Below are positions 15,201 through 22,879 of a stretch of 55,575 bases of DNA, piece after piece. The stretch comes from Acidobacteriota bacterium (GTDB lineage: Bacteria; Acidobacteriota; Terriglobia; Acidiferrales; UBA7541), in the NCBI GenBank assembly GCA_003223255.1, contig QHYJ01000081.1, positions 1 through 55,575 on the forward strand. Reading direction: 5' to 3'. Within the stretch, counting starts at the first letter, position 1, and each line of letters starts with the position of its first letter. The notes beneath the pieces were generated by a model, which was not told the DNA's origin, searched no databases, and saw nothing but the letters and a program-made list of their open reading frames with translations. Position numbers and translations under genes: made by a program.

Positions 15201-16862
15201 AGCTACTGCGGCCACCGGTCCCGGAATCCAGCCGTAGAATTCTTTTTCTTGCGCCACTTTGCGCGCGGCGTCGGCGGGCGACCAGTGCTTTTCGCCGAGA
15301 GTGACTTCGCGATATTCATCGGCGCGCGCTTCCGAGAGTTGATTGCGCAACTCTTCCAATTTCTTCAGCAGGTCGTGGCGCTGCGCTTCAAATTTTTTGG
15401 CTTCCAGTTCCAAGGCTTTCGCATCAGCGCGCGACAGCCTTTCCGCAATCGAGCCGACAGCGCTTTCCAATTGCTTACGGCTCTCCAGGTCGCTTTCGAG
15501 GACGCTGACGCACAATGGGCGCAACTCTGGAACAATGTGATGGCGGACCATGCGCAAGGCTTTGGTCGTGTGACTGGTGACCAGAACGCTTTTCCCCTGA
15601 GCCAGCAAATGGCCGATAAGATTTCCGATGGTGTGGGTTTTTCCGGTGCCGGGCGGGCCCTGAACCAAAACGCCTCCGTGCTCTTCGAGTTGCCGCGCGA
15701 TGCGAATCTGCTCGGGGTTGGCGGGTTTGCTGAGTAGGACGTCCACACCGTTTTCTGCCGTAGCGTTTTCGGAAGATTCCGATTCCATTGGCTCGGCATC
15801 AGGAACAGGCGATTCTTCCCCAACAATATTGAGGAGCGACCATGGAAGGTCCTCGCGCGTGCGAACGTCGGCGAGGATGCCCTCAATCGCGGCGGCGTAA
15901 CCCAGCGTGCGCGCGCGCAGGAAAATGACCGGGTCGCGGCCGATGCGTGGATCGCGCTGTTCGCCATGCGGCGCGCTTTCTTCGATGAATTCACCGCGCG
16001 GCGATAACTGCACGACCATCCGCTTCAAGAAATTGGAAGTCGTGCCGTTATACAAAGGATGAAAGCCGCCTTGCTCCAGTTCTTCGCGGCAACGCCCGAT
16101 GGCGCGTCCGTCCACGTCGGCCATGGATTGGAAGAGAGCCGAATACAGTTCGACGGGATATTCCGCTTCGGAAAGCGTGAATTCCGGAACGGACGCGTCA
16201 AACTGAAGTTGCAGGCGCTGCAAGAGAATCGGGTGGAAGATGCCGCCCTCGGCGCGCTGCCAACTCAGGATGCCGTCGCCGAGGACGAGCTCGACGCGCT
16301 CCGCTTCGCGGTCGATGCGGCCGTAAAGGGAATAAAAAGTTTCAAAGAGGCGCATGGCCTGGCGCGCCGGCTTTTCGGTGCGCGCCCACTCATCGCGGAG
16401 GGGCGCCCAGCTTCGCAGTGCGGCAACCCGAGCCGGATCCGCAGAGAACTGTATCGTTAAGGTTGTGGCGTTTGCCTGGGGTTCTTCCCGAGACTCAACC
16501 ACGCATGCCAAGTTGAAAGGATCGTCCCACCCAGACTCGAGCCAGGAAACAATTTCGTTGGGGGGCTCGGGCGCTCTGGTCAACTGCGGGCGCTGCACCC
16601 GTAAGGAAAACGTCGCGTTTGCGGGAGCCCCTTCATTCGGATCATCAGTGGTTCTCGCTTTTGGAGAGGCTGCTCCGGACCTGGCCCCGCCTAGCCGGAC
16701 GACAGAATGGATAGGCAAATCATGCAGCCAGAGGTGCCAGAGCTGTTCCCGAATCTGCCGCTTGGGAGGGTTGCGATGTTGATTCAGCGCCTCAAGATAG
16801 CGGAAAACGCGCGTGATTTTTTCGCGAGCAAAACGCAGCTTCTCAGCGTCCATGAGTTCCAC
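12225..16862 (-). CDS. SF1 (UPF1/Dna2-like) helicase fused to a C-terminal nuclease; defence candidate
   Basis: 1545 residues. An N-terminal uncharacterised part (1-395) is followed by a superfamily 1 helicase split by a roughly 660-residue, largely coiled insertion: Walker A GPPGTGKT (402-409), Walker B IDEAS (1091-1095), motif III GDHEQVSPSAVG, motif IV EHFRCVP, motif V QFQGDERDVIFIS, motif VI FNVAASRARDQMW. The last 170 residues look like a restriction-endonuclease-fold domain of the Vsr/MTES_1575 type: LDLVV (Asp1410), AIECDGD (Glu1423, Asp1425) and LERMGWVFTRIRSTEFF. Related COG1112 helicase-nuclease fusions occur in anti-phage systems. It stands alone, so a self-contained nucleic-acid-degrading defence protein is a reasonable inference; a repair role cannot be excluded. 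Confidence 0.85.
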   Translation of the reverse strand: MELMDAEKLRFAREKITRVFRYLEALNQHRNPPKRQIREQLWHLWLHDLPIHSVVRLGGARSGAASPKARTTDDPNEGAPANATFSLRVQRPQLTRAPEPPNEIVSWLESGWDDPFNLACVVESREEPQANATTLTIQFSADPARVAALRSWAPLRDEWARTEKPARQAMRLFETFYSLYGRIDREAERVELVLGDGILSWQRAEGGIFHPILLQRLQLQFDASVPEFTLSEAEYPVELYSALFQSMADVDGRAIGRCREELEQGGFHPLYNGTTSNFLKRMVVQLSPRGEFIEESAPHGEQRDPRIGRDPVIFLRARTLGYAAAIEGILADVRTREDLPWSLLNIVGEESPVPDAEPMESESSENATAENGVDVLLSKPANPEQIRIARQLEEHGGVLVQGPPGTGKTHTIGNLIGHLLAQGKSVLVTSHTTKALRMVRHHIVPELRPLCVSVLESDLESRKQLESAVGSIAERLSRADAKALELEAKKFEAQRHDLLKKLEELRNQLSEARADEYREVTLGEKHWSPADAARKVAQEKEFYGWIPGPVAAVAPLPLSSGELANLYRTNISLSAEDEAALSGPLPEMHDLPRPEDFEASVSERNRLGMEDLDFRADLWQSGALQGATEEFHALIANLRQAVEPLSGNDKWKLAAVYAGKYGGAHRQPWEQLVSLVRKVHQEAADAHETLVKYGPQLPEAADREEQLRVATEILGHLEQGGKLGSFVLLTHKSWNQFIDAAKVNRARPKLLEHFRALHTLVRLENHRRDLSARWDRQMAPLGAPPSSQMGEEAEKTLMQYCDAIEDCLSWHEFAWLPLQQQLEDLGFRWEKFLAEQPAVLGAEGELLRLGKAVSNALLPILDSRYQKLRLLQLEEEFGELKSRHKGASRGSKAAKILVHLQKAIQDEDCGGYREAYDLLLELKSRQADLDLRRALLSKLESAAPAWAAAVRNRTGAHGKGEPPRDPAAAWIWRQLNDELDRRAEMSLETLQSKIEKLREHLRRVTVDLIDGRAWSWQARRTSPRQRQSLVGWLDTIRRIGKGHGIRVGLLRAEAARKMSECRSAVPVWVMPLSRVVENFDPRLTRFDVVVIDEASQSDVMALVALYLGKTVLVVGDHEQVSPSAVGQDLGIIQNLIFQYLQGIPNSDLYDGQISIYDLARQSFGGATCLVEHFRCVPEIIQFSNMISYDWRIKPLRDASRVHLLPHTVAYRVAGSSRDGKVNRQEALATAALIASAIEQPEYQHNGAGQPLSFGVVSLVGDEQALEIDNLLRARISPDRYEFHRLLCGNAAQFQGDERDVIFISLVDTAQRGPLSMRDQELFKQRFNVAASRARDQMWVVHSLNAHNDLKAEDLRRLLIEHAQDPSRLMRALDEKEQRSQSSLEREVMKRLEAAGYNVAPQWKVGSFRLDLVVEGNGKRLAIECDGDRYHPLDRLQEDLDRQSILERMGWVFTRIRSTEFFRNPERTMRPVIEKLQTLGIFPVDAKPRSTRKTGAPSPTIPAAGLVDRVIARAEELLASWAGPQESSGARRRDSRSVAPKDYIAN

Positions 16863-17153
16863 CCCGGGAGTGTCGCGGCTGGGATGGGCTAGGAGGGGCC
16901 CCAGGATAACAACGACCAGCAGACATTCTCAAGTTTCCAGACTACAAACCCGGAGACCAGGATTTAGTTGCGGACAATTCATGAAGAAGGATCGAACTTG
17001 TACAGCTAGAGACGAAAAAAAGGAGAAAGTCAGAGCCAGGGTTTGCTAGCCATTTAGTTACAAAAGGTGCCCAGAGTGTAGGAATCTTCTTACCCCTTAT
17101 CAAACCCTTTTCGCTTGCGTAATCTCTAACCACGGGTGAAAATACCAGGCCTG

Positions 17154-17188
17154 CTAGCTAAGCCCCATTCCCAACAGGGGCTTGCTAG
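17154..17188. repeat. Long imperfect hairpin in the gap 16863-17263
   Basis: CTAGCTAAGCCCC and GGGGCTTGCTAG pair with one bulged base around a 10-base loop. No T-run follows on either side, so a terminator role is doubtful. The 400-bp gap otherwise shows no gene. Confidence 0.5.
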
Positions 17189-17263
17189 TTCGGAACTTCT
17201 TTAACCTCCTCGAGTTGTTTAAAGATAGCTCCGAAAAAATTTTCAGAGTGCCCTTGAAAACCT

Positions 17264-18667
17264 ATGGATAAAAATCGGCGTCGATTTATAAGGAAAGTAC
17301 CCGGCGACCCCGCCTTTATCCAGATTGAGCGGGATGAAGTCGGGAAAGTCCTGAATGTCTCCGAAGGAGGGCTGAGTTTCCGTTCGGTCACTCCCGTTCC
17401 TAAAAACCTGCCGGTATATTTCTGGTTTTCCTTCAACCTCAAGGATCGTATCGAAGCGATGGGAGAGGTAGCGTGGACGGACCTCTCGAGAACTGTCGGA
17501 GGCTTGCGTTTCACGCAAATCTCTCAGGCCGGCCGGGAACAAATTCAGAAATGGCTGTCGCGGCTGCGCACGGAAGAGGCTCCGCGAGAGGTCCCCGAGG
17601 AGATTGAGGCATTCGAAGAAAAAGAGATTCCGGAAGAAGAGGAAGCTCTTATTCCGCAGCTGGTGACCGCGGGCGCGGCCACGCCACTACGAGCGAACGG
17701 GCCAGCCCCTGCCGCAGTCCCGCTGAAAACCATCGAGAGAAAGACCGGGGAGCCCGACAGGGTGGCAAAGTTCGTGTCGAAGGCCCGCGCTTATCGGCCG
17801 CTCTTATCTTTTGACGTAGAAACGGCAGAAGACTCAAAAGCTGCGCCGCCAACCGCGCTCGAAATCGAGCTGCCGAAGGCTCGCGCCAACCGCCCGATGT
17901 TCTCGATGGAAACGGGGGCCACGCCCGTCGCGGAGCCTCCAGACGCGAAGTTTTCATCGCTATCCTTCCGAGGAATCGAGTCTTTGGTGGAATTGGTTCC
18001 CCTGCAGCGGTATCTCTCCGCGAAGAAACGGCAGCTTCTCTGCGGGGTCATCCTGGGAATCTGTATGTCTGCGGCAGTGACATTGCCGGCCTTCAAATTC
18101 TGGAGTTCCCGCGCGCATGCCGACACAAAGCCAACGGTTGCTGACTCATTAAAAAACAACAATGCCGCAACGCAGCCGCCCCTCACACCACCGAACGTGG
18201 CACGCCAGGCCAAACCAAACTACCCGGTTGCAGGAATCTTTTCGGATCCGATACCGGCAAAGAGCATCCCGCTACCAAAGAACCTTCCAATCGCAAAAGG
18301 GACGACACCCGTCCTGAGTGCAAGAAGCGCGCCAATGGAGTTCTATCGGCAGGATTCTTCCAAAACCGTAGCGGCCAAGACAATCAAGCAAACGGCGGGA
18401 GCGCCCGGCCAGGCGCAATCGAGCAACCCTTCTGCCACGAACAACACGAGCAAAAAGTCGGGGATGACTCCCAATCAATTGTGGGTTGCCGTGCAAGCCG
18501 GAGACAGCAAGGCTGCCCTGGAGTTGGCGGAACTTTATATTAAAGGCGACGGCGTGCCGCGAAACTGCCAGCAGGCGCGCATGTTGTTGCTGGTAGCTTC
18601 CGAAAAACGCAATACCGCGGCTATCAAGAGACTGCAGCAATTGGACAAGGGTACCGCGTGCCCTTAG
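17264..18667 (+). CDS. PilZ-domain membrane protein with C-terminal Sel1-like repeat
   Basis: 467 residues. An N-terminal PilZ-like domain (about 1-105): the RRxxR-type element RRRFIRKVPG, then VLNVSEGGLSFRSV in the position of the D/NxSxxG motif, suggesting c-di-GMP binding. A Glu-rich linker and a disordered region follow, a membrane helix at about 263-280 (QLLCGVILGICMSAAVTLPA), a Ser/Asn-rich linker and one Sel1-like unit (LWVAVQAGDSKAALELAELY, IKGDGVPRNCQQARMLLLVA). It may couple cytoplasmic c-di-GMP to an extracytoplasmic scaffold (inference). The ribosome-binding site before the ATG is weak. Confidence 0.75.
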   Translation: MDKNRRRFIRKVPGDPAFIQIERDEVGKVLNVSEGGLSFRSVTPVPKNLPVYFWFSFNLKDRIEAMGEVAWTDLSRTVGGLRFTQISQAGREQIQKWLSRLRTEEAPREVPEEIEAFEEKEIPEEEEALIPQLVTAGAATPLRANGPAPAAVPLKTIERKTGEPDRVAKFVSKARAYRPLLSFDVETAEDSKAAPPTALEIELPKARANRPMFSMETGATPVAEPPDAKFSSLSFRGIESLVELVPLQRYLSAKKRQLLCGVILGICMSAAVTLPAFKFWSSRAHADTKPTVADSLKNNNAATQPPLTPPNVARQAKPNYPVAGIFSDPIPAKSIPLPKNLPIAKGTTPVLSARSAPMEFYRQDSSKTVAAKTIKQTAGAPGQAQSSNPSATNNTSKKSGMTPNQLWVAVQAGDSKAALELAELYIKGDGVPRNCQQARMLLLVASEKRNTAAIKRLQQLDKGTACP

Positions 18668-18747
18668 CCTGAATCTCGATATTGCTGTAGCTGCAAGCAG
18701 CCAATCGCCCGGAAGTCCTGGCAGACTGGCTGACAACAGCAGACTTC

Positions 18748-18761
18748 CCCCCTGCAGGGGG
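18748..18761. repeat. 14-bp GC palindrome in the gap 18668-19179
   Basis: CCCCCTGCAGGGGG is a perfect palindrome 80 bases after the PilZ gene. It could form a short hairpin but no T-run follows. The rest of this gap holds no supported gene; the frame upstream of 19180 is open but lacks start signals. Confidence 0.4.
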
Positions 18762-19179
18762 AGAGGAACGCGATCTCCTCTTGGCAAGATGCCCGAAAAA
18801 CTCCGACGGAATCCTCCCTTTTGTAATTCCTAGATTTTCCTGATTTTCCTCGCCAGCGCGTTCTCATAGTCTTTCCCTATTCCTCGAACAATCTGCTCAG
18901 CCGCCAAGTGCAGGTCTGTGACCTGAAGGGTTAGACGCGTGAATAGGCGCGGCAGACATGAACCGTAAGTGAGCAACAAAAAGTTGCGACAGGTTGGGGT
19001 TGGTGGCTAAGCGCGCTATACCTGGCCCCTGGACGCAGCAAAGTTGGCTGGGGTTTCCTCCCTGTGGATACACAAGTTCAACTGAACGGCGTGCCGGGCA
19101 CATCCTGGAAAAGCGGGTGCCCGTTCGACTCCAAGTTGAGGAACAAGTTAAGGAAGAGGAAGCAGCTAGGGAGGAGATG

Positions 19180-20268
19180 ATGAAGATGGCCATGAACGAA
19201 GACATGAAGACAAATGCGCGGTTTCCTTATGCTTTGCGCCGCGTTCCCCAGGAGCATCTCGCTTGTCTGTTGCCCTGCTCGGAACCTCCTCAGCCCGGAG
19301 ATATCGCACTGGCTAAGGTGGAGAAAATTGGAAGAAACACCAATCTGGAACTGCCGAGCGGGCGGCGTTGCGCCTTGTACGTAGGCGATTTGATGGTCGG
19401 CGTCTTCGGCAACCGCTATGCAACAATGCAATTCGAGGGCTATGCGCGCACCGATGGAGAGCGGTGTGATTTGCTGAGCATGGCCGGTGTCTGCGGCTTG
19501 GTCGAGAGCAAACACGATGGAGTGGGTGAACCCAGCAAATTACGTCTGCTCGGTTTCGTTGCCGGTCCCGATGGCCGCAAGCTGCGTCTTCGCCAGTTCG
19601 CGCTCCCGCCTGCGCCGTTAGAATTGGGGCCGCGTGTCGTGGTCGTCTGCGGCACTTCCATGGATTCCGGCAAGACGCGCACCGTCGCCAGCATCATCAA
19701 GGGGTTGCGGCAGGATGGACATCGCGTCGTAGGGGTCAAACTCACCGGCACAGCCAGCGGAAAGGACACGCTCAGCATGCTGGACGCCGGAGCCTGCGAG
19801 GCTCTCGATTTTGTGGATGGCGGGCTGCCCTCCACTTATCTGTGCAACCTGGATGAACTCCTCCATTTGCATCTTACCCTGCTGGCGCATGCTTCCCGCC
19901 GCAAAGCTGCTTTTGTGGTCCTTGAAATTGCCGACGGCCTGCTGCAAAACGAAACCGCGGCGCTGCTGCAGAATCCTCGCTTCACCCGGACCGTAGATGC
20001 CTGGGTGTTTGCTGCCGGCGATCCGCTTGGAGCTGCAGGCGGCACGCGCGTGTTGCGAAGCTGGGGAATCCATCCCATTGCCATTTCCGGCGTGGTTACC
20101 ATGAGCGCCCTGGGCATTCGCGAAGCGCAAACCGCCACCGGCTTGCCTTGCCTTACCGTGCGCGAACTGGAATCCGGTGAATTGAATGCCAAACTCATGG
20201 AGGACAAGCCGAAGCCTGAGTCCGCTGCCAAAGTCGGAGGCAAAAACTCCAAGCAGCACACCCAATAA
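19180..20268 (+). CDS. P-loop NTPase of MobB/DUF1611-like type
   Basis: About 362 residues. An N-terminal beta-rich domain (1-145) precedes a SIMIBI-type P-loop domain: Walker A CGTSMDSGKT (about 157-166), a downstream element VKLTGTASGKD, and the Walker-B-like strand AFVVLEIADGLLQNETAALL. This arrangement resembles MobB and DUF1611 NTPases, some of which act in D-glutamate metabolism, but the match is only at fold level. Start at the second ATG of an ATGATG pair, 5 bases after GGAGG; the frame is open further upstream without a start signal. It is the first gene of a tight operon: the peptidase begins 18 bases after it. Confidence 0.7.
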   Translation: MKMAMNEDMKTNARFPYALRRVPQEHLACLLPCSEPPQPGDIALAKVEKIGRNTNLELPSGRRCALYVGDLMVGVFGNRYATMQFEGYARTDGERCDLLSMAGVCGLVESKHDGVGEPSKLRLLGFVAGPDGRKLRLRQFALPPAPLELGPRVVVVCGTSMDSGKTRTVASIIKGLRQDGHRVVGVKLTGTASGKDTLSMLDAGACEALDFVDGGLPSTYLCNLDELLHLHLTLLAHASRRKAAFVVLEIADGLLQNETAALLQNPRFTRTVDAWVFAAGDPLGAAGGTRVLRSWGIHPIAISGVVTMSALGIREAQTATGLPCLTVRELESGELNAKLMEDKPKPESAAKVGGKNSKQHTQ

Positions 20269-20286
20269 GGGACAGAAGATTTCTCC

Positions 20287-21588
20287 ATGCAAGCTACTCC
20301 CCGCGGACGCGTCTACACCTGGATACCTGAGCCCGGAAATCCGCTCGGTGGGCGTGTGACCCTCAGCATCGAGCCCTTGTTGCGCCTCGATATGCACAGG
20401 GAGGGGACCCCTCACCTCTCAGGACGCTACGTGCGCGTGCGGAATGCTGGTGCGGTCAGCGAGCCTGACGCCGCACCGGGCCGAGTCCGGGCCGTCCCCA
20501 TTGGAAACGCTCAACCGCATGGCGACGGCGACTTCTTGTTCGGTCCAGGATGTGGCGGAGGGCGCATGGACAAAGTCCTGCTAGCAGAACCAGACTTTCG
20601 CGCGCGGTACATCCAGGCTTCTCATTTCGGCGAGGTAAATACGTATTTCCACCTCGATCGCATCGGCGCATACATTGATGCCTTGCTGCAAGAGCTTGGT
20701 TCACCTTCCCTCCCGCGCGTCGTTGCCGTGGTAAACGCTCACCACGCCGCAACGGAAAACAATGGGCTCCGCGACGGCCTTTATCGTCCAGAGAGCAGTC
20801 GATGGTTGGCTTTTCAGGGAGGACATTATCGGCTCCCCAGCCGTCGTTACGACGTGCCCGAACTCGAGCCCGTCTCACCATGTGGCGAAATTCATCTCGG
20901 TCCCGGCCGGCAGCTCCTCCACTATGGCGCACTTGTGGAACGAACCGGCGGCCTCTACCGGGCGCGCTACCGGGCAAACGCTTCCCACAATGCCGGAATC
21001 ATCTATCACGAATACGGCCACCACATCACGCGCCACACGGCCGATTTTCAAGGTAATGCTTTTCGGCCTCCTGACCGGCAGAAGAATCGCAAGCCCCCGA
21101 TTGATGAGGGCACTTGCGACTACTGGGCTGCGGCCATGTTGGAAACGCCGCACATTTGGGCTTGGCACCGCCGCCACGATGCGGAGGAAATCCATCCGCG
21201 GAGCTTGTCTTCGGCGAAAACTATGGCCGATTACGATTTTCATCCCAAGGCCGACGAACATTTGAACGGCACCGTCTGGGGCGCGGCGCTTTGGGATTTG
21301 CGAACGCAACTGGCCAACGCTGAGCCGAACGGTTCGCGCAGCGCGGATCTCTTGGTTCTGCAAGCGTTGCTCCTGATCGGTAAGCTAACCAGCCTCCACA
21401 ATGGCGAAGGTCTGAAGCAACTGCGGCGCGCGCGCGCGAACTACAGCGTTGGCCTGTCGACGCTGCTCCAGGCGGATGAGTTGCTGAATGACCGCGGGTA
21501 CCGATCGACGATTCTTGCTTGCTTCGCAAGACGCGGCATCCAGCCGGCCGCCGTCTCCTGTAAAGACGGCACCTTGTGCCTGGCTTAA
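20287..21588 (+). CDS. HExxH zinc metallopeptidase-like protein
   Basis: 433 residues. Zinc-binding motif HEYGHH (His241, Glu242, His245) and, 28 residues on, DEGTCDYWAA, whose Glu274 is the likely third ligand, the layout of gluzincins such as thermolysin or fungalysin. Flanking features fit: NAGIIYHEYGHHITRH and later LNGTVWGAALWDLR. The N-terminal 230 residues include a beta-rich region. No signal peptide is visible, so it may act in the cytoplasm, for example on a product of the neighbouring genes before export. Second gene of a four-gene operon; the substrate is unknown. Confidence 0.75.
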   Translation: MQATPRGRVYTWIPEPGNPLGGRVTLSIEPLLRLDMHREGTPHLSGRYVRVRNAGAVSEPDAAPGRVRAVPIGNAQPHGDGDFLFGPGCGGGRMDKVLLAEPDFRARYIQASHFGEVNTYFHLDRIGAYIDALLQELGSPSLPRVVAVVNAHHAATENNGLRDGLYRPESSRWLAFQGGHYRLPSRRYDVPELEPVSPCGEIHLGPGRQLLHYGALVERTGGLYRARYRANASHNAGIIYHEYGHHITRHTADFQGNAFRPPDRQKNRKPPIDEGTCDYWAAAMLETPHIWAWHRRHDAEEIHPRSLSSAKTMADYDFHPKADEHLNGTVWGAALWDLRTQLANAEPNGSRSADLLVLQALLLIGKLTSLHNGEGLKQLRRARANYSVGLSTLLQADELLNDRGYRSTILACFARRGIQPAAVSCKDGTLCLA

Positions 21589-21621
21589 GACTTTTTGCTC
21601 GGCCTCCAAGTGGGAAAACGT

Positions 21622-22806
21622 ATGCGTCAGAAAGAAAACAGCCGTAATTCTGGAAGTGAGAAATTCTACTCCGCCTCGTCCACTCTTTCTGCGGATTGGC
21701 AGGATTCCTCGGTGTGCTCGCTTCTGCGCCACGTCTCCGCGCAAGAAGTCCCTGCGGCCGAAGACCTCCATTCGCCGGAATCGCTGCAGCAGCATCTAAA
21801 CGCGCTGTGCGAACCGCCATATTCCGTCATCGTGGTGGGCGACATCATGCTTGGCGGTCGTGCGAAGAGTCGTTTGGCGGAGCATGGACCGGACTATCCT
21901 TTTGCCGCCGTTCTGCCGCTTTTGCGCCGAGCGCCCATCGTCGCCGGCAATTTGGAAGGTCCTTTTGCAAAGAAAGCCCGCCGCCAGCAGCGGAATTTCT
22001 CCTATCGCGTGAATCCTTCTCTGGCCTCTGCCCTGCCCCGGGCAAACATCAACGTTCTCACGCTGGCCAACAATCATTTGCTCGATTGCGGCCGCTCCGG
22101 CGTCCTGGAAACGCTAGACGCTTTGGGTCGCGCGGGGCTTGCGCCTCTGGGCGCCGGCGCTAACGAAGAACAGGCGCACCGCCCTGTTGTCCGCGAGGCT
22201 GGCCGCTGGAGGATTGGACTTCTCGGCTATTACTGGAATCGCCGCACCGCCGCTACCGCGGACCAGCCCGGCAGTGCCATGGATCCCGCTGCAGCGCTGG
22301 AAACCGACATCCGCGCGCTACGCGGTCGCACCGACCGCATCGTGGCTATTTTTCATTGGGGCGTTCCGTATGTTCGCGAGCCCTCGCCCGAAGATCGCGC
22401 CAAAGCCCGCTTGGCCATCGACCTCGGCGCGGACGTTGTTGTTGGTCATCACCCGCACGTCATTCAGCCATTTGAAATCTATCGCGGGCGGCCAATTTTC
22501 TTCAGTGTCGGCAATTTTGCGTTCGGCTCCGGAAACAGCCGCGCCGAAGGCTTGCTCGTGGGGATTCGCTTCGAAGAAGCAAGCACGACACTTGTGGCCT
22601 ATCCCCTATACGTCAAAAACCGCGATCCGCGCGTAAATTACCAGCCCAAAGTTCTGAAAGGCGAGCGCGCCAATCACATCCTCCATCGCCTGGCGACAAT
22701 CTCGGGCTCCTGCGGGGGCTTGCTCAGCATCGACCAAGGTCGCGGAACACTCACTCTGCCGCACGAAAGCCAGAACTCCGCAGTAAGCGAGGTGCGTCAT
22801 TCCTAG
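21622..22806 (+). CDS. CapA-family metallophosphoesterase-like protein
   Basis: 394 residues. The core is a PGA_cap/CapA domain: VVGDIMLGGRAKSRL, VAGNLEGPF, LTLANNHLLDCG, the metal-binding HWGVPYVREPS and VGHHPHVIQPFEIYRGRPIF, ending FSVGNFAFGSG. In Bacillus, CapA belongs to the poly-gamma-glutamate synthesis/export machinery, but most homologues are uncharacterised and look like calcineurin-type phosphoesterases. The roughly 60-residue N-terminal extension shows no signal peptide. ATG at 21622 chosen; a TTG 9 codons earlier is possible. Third gene of the operon. Confidence 0.85.
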   Translation: MRQKENSRNSGSEKFYSASSTLSADWQDSSVCSLLRHVSAQEVPAAEDLHSPESLQQHLNALCEPPYSVIVVGDIMLGGRAKSRLAEHGPDYPFAAVLPLLRRAPIVAGNLEGPFAKKARRQQRNFSYRVNPSLASALPRANINVLTLANNHLLDCGRSGVLETLDALGRAGLAPLGAGANEEQAHRPVVREAGRWRIGLLGYYWNRRTAATADQPGSAMDPAAALETDIRALRGRTDRIVAIFHWGVPYVREPSPEDRAKARLAIDLGADVVVGHHPHVIQPFEIYRGRPIFFSVGNFAFGSGNSRAEGLLVGIRFEEASTTLVAYPLYVKNRDPRVNYQPKVLKGERANHILHRLATISGSCGGLLSIDQGRGTLTLPHESQNSAVSEVRHS

Positions 22807-22879
22807 GCAGCGCTCTCGCGCAGACGGCGCAAAAAAGCCCAAACACTCTTTCCGTGATTGGAAATGTTTCCTTCCTCTC

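Noticed and set aside
18994-19179. Upstream extension of the P-loop NTPase gene
   Set aside because: The 62 extra codons do not read like protein, no ribosome-binding site precedes them, and a GGAGG site marks the ATG at 19180.
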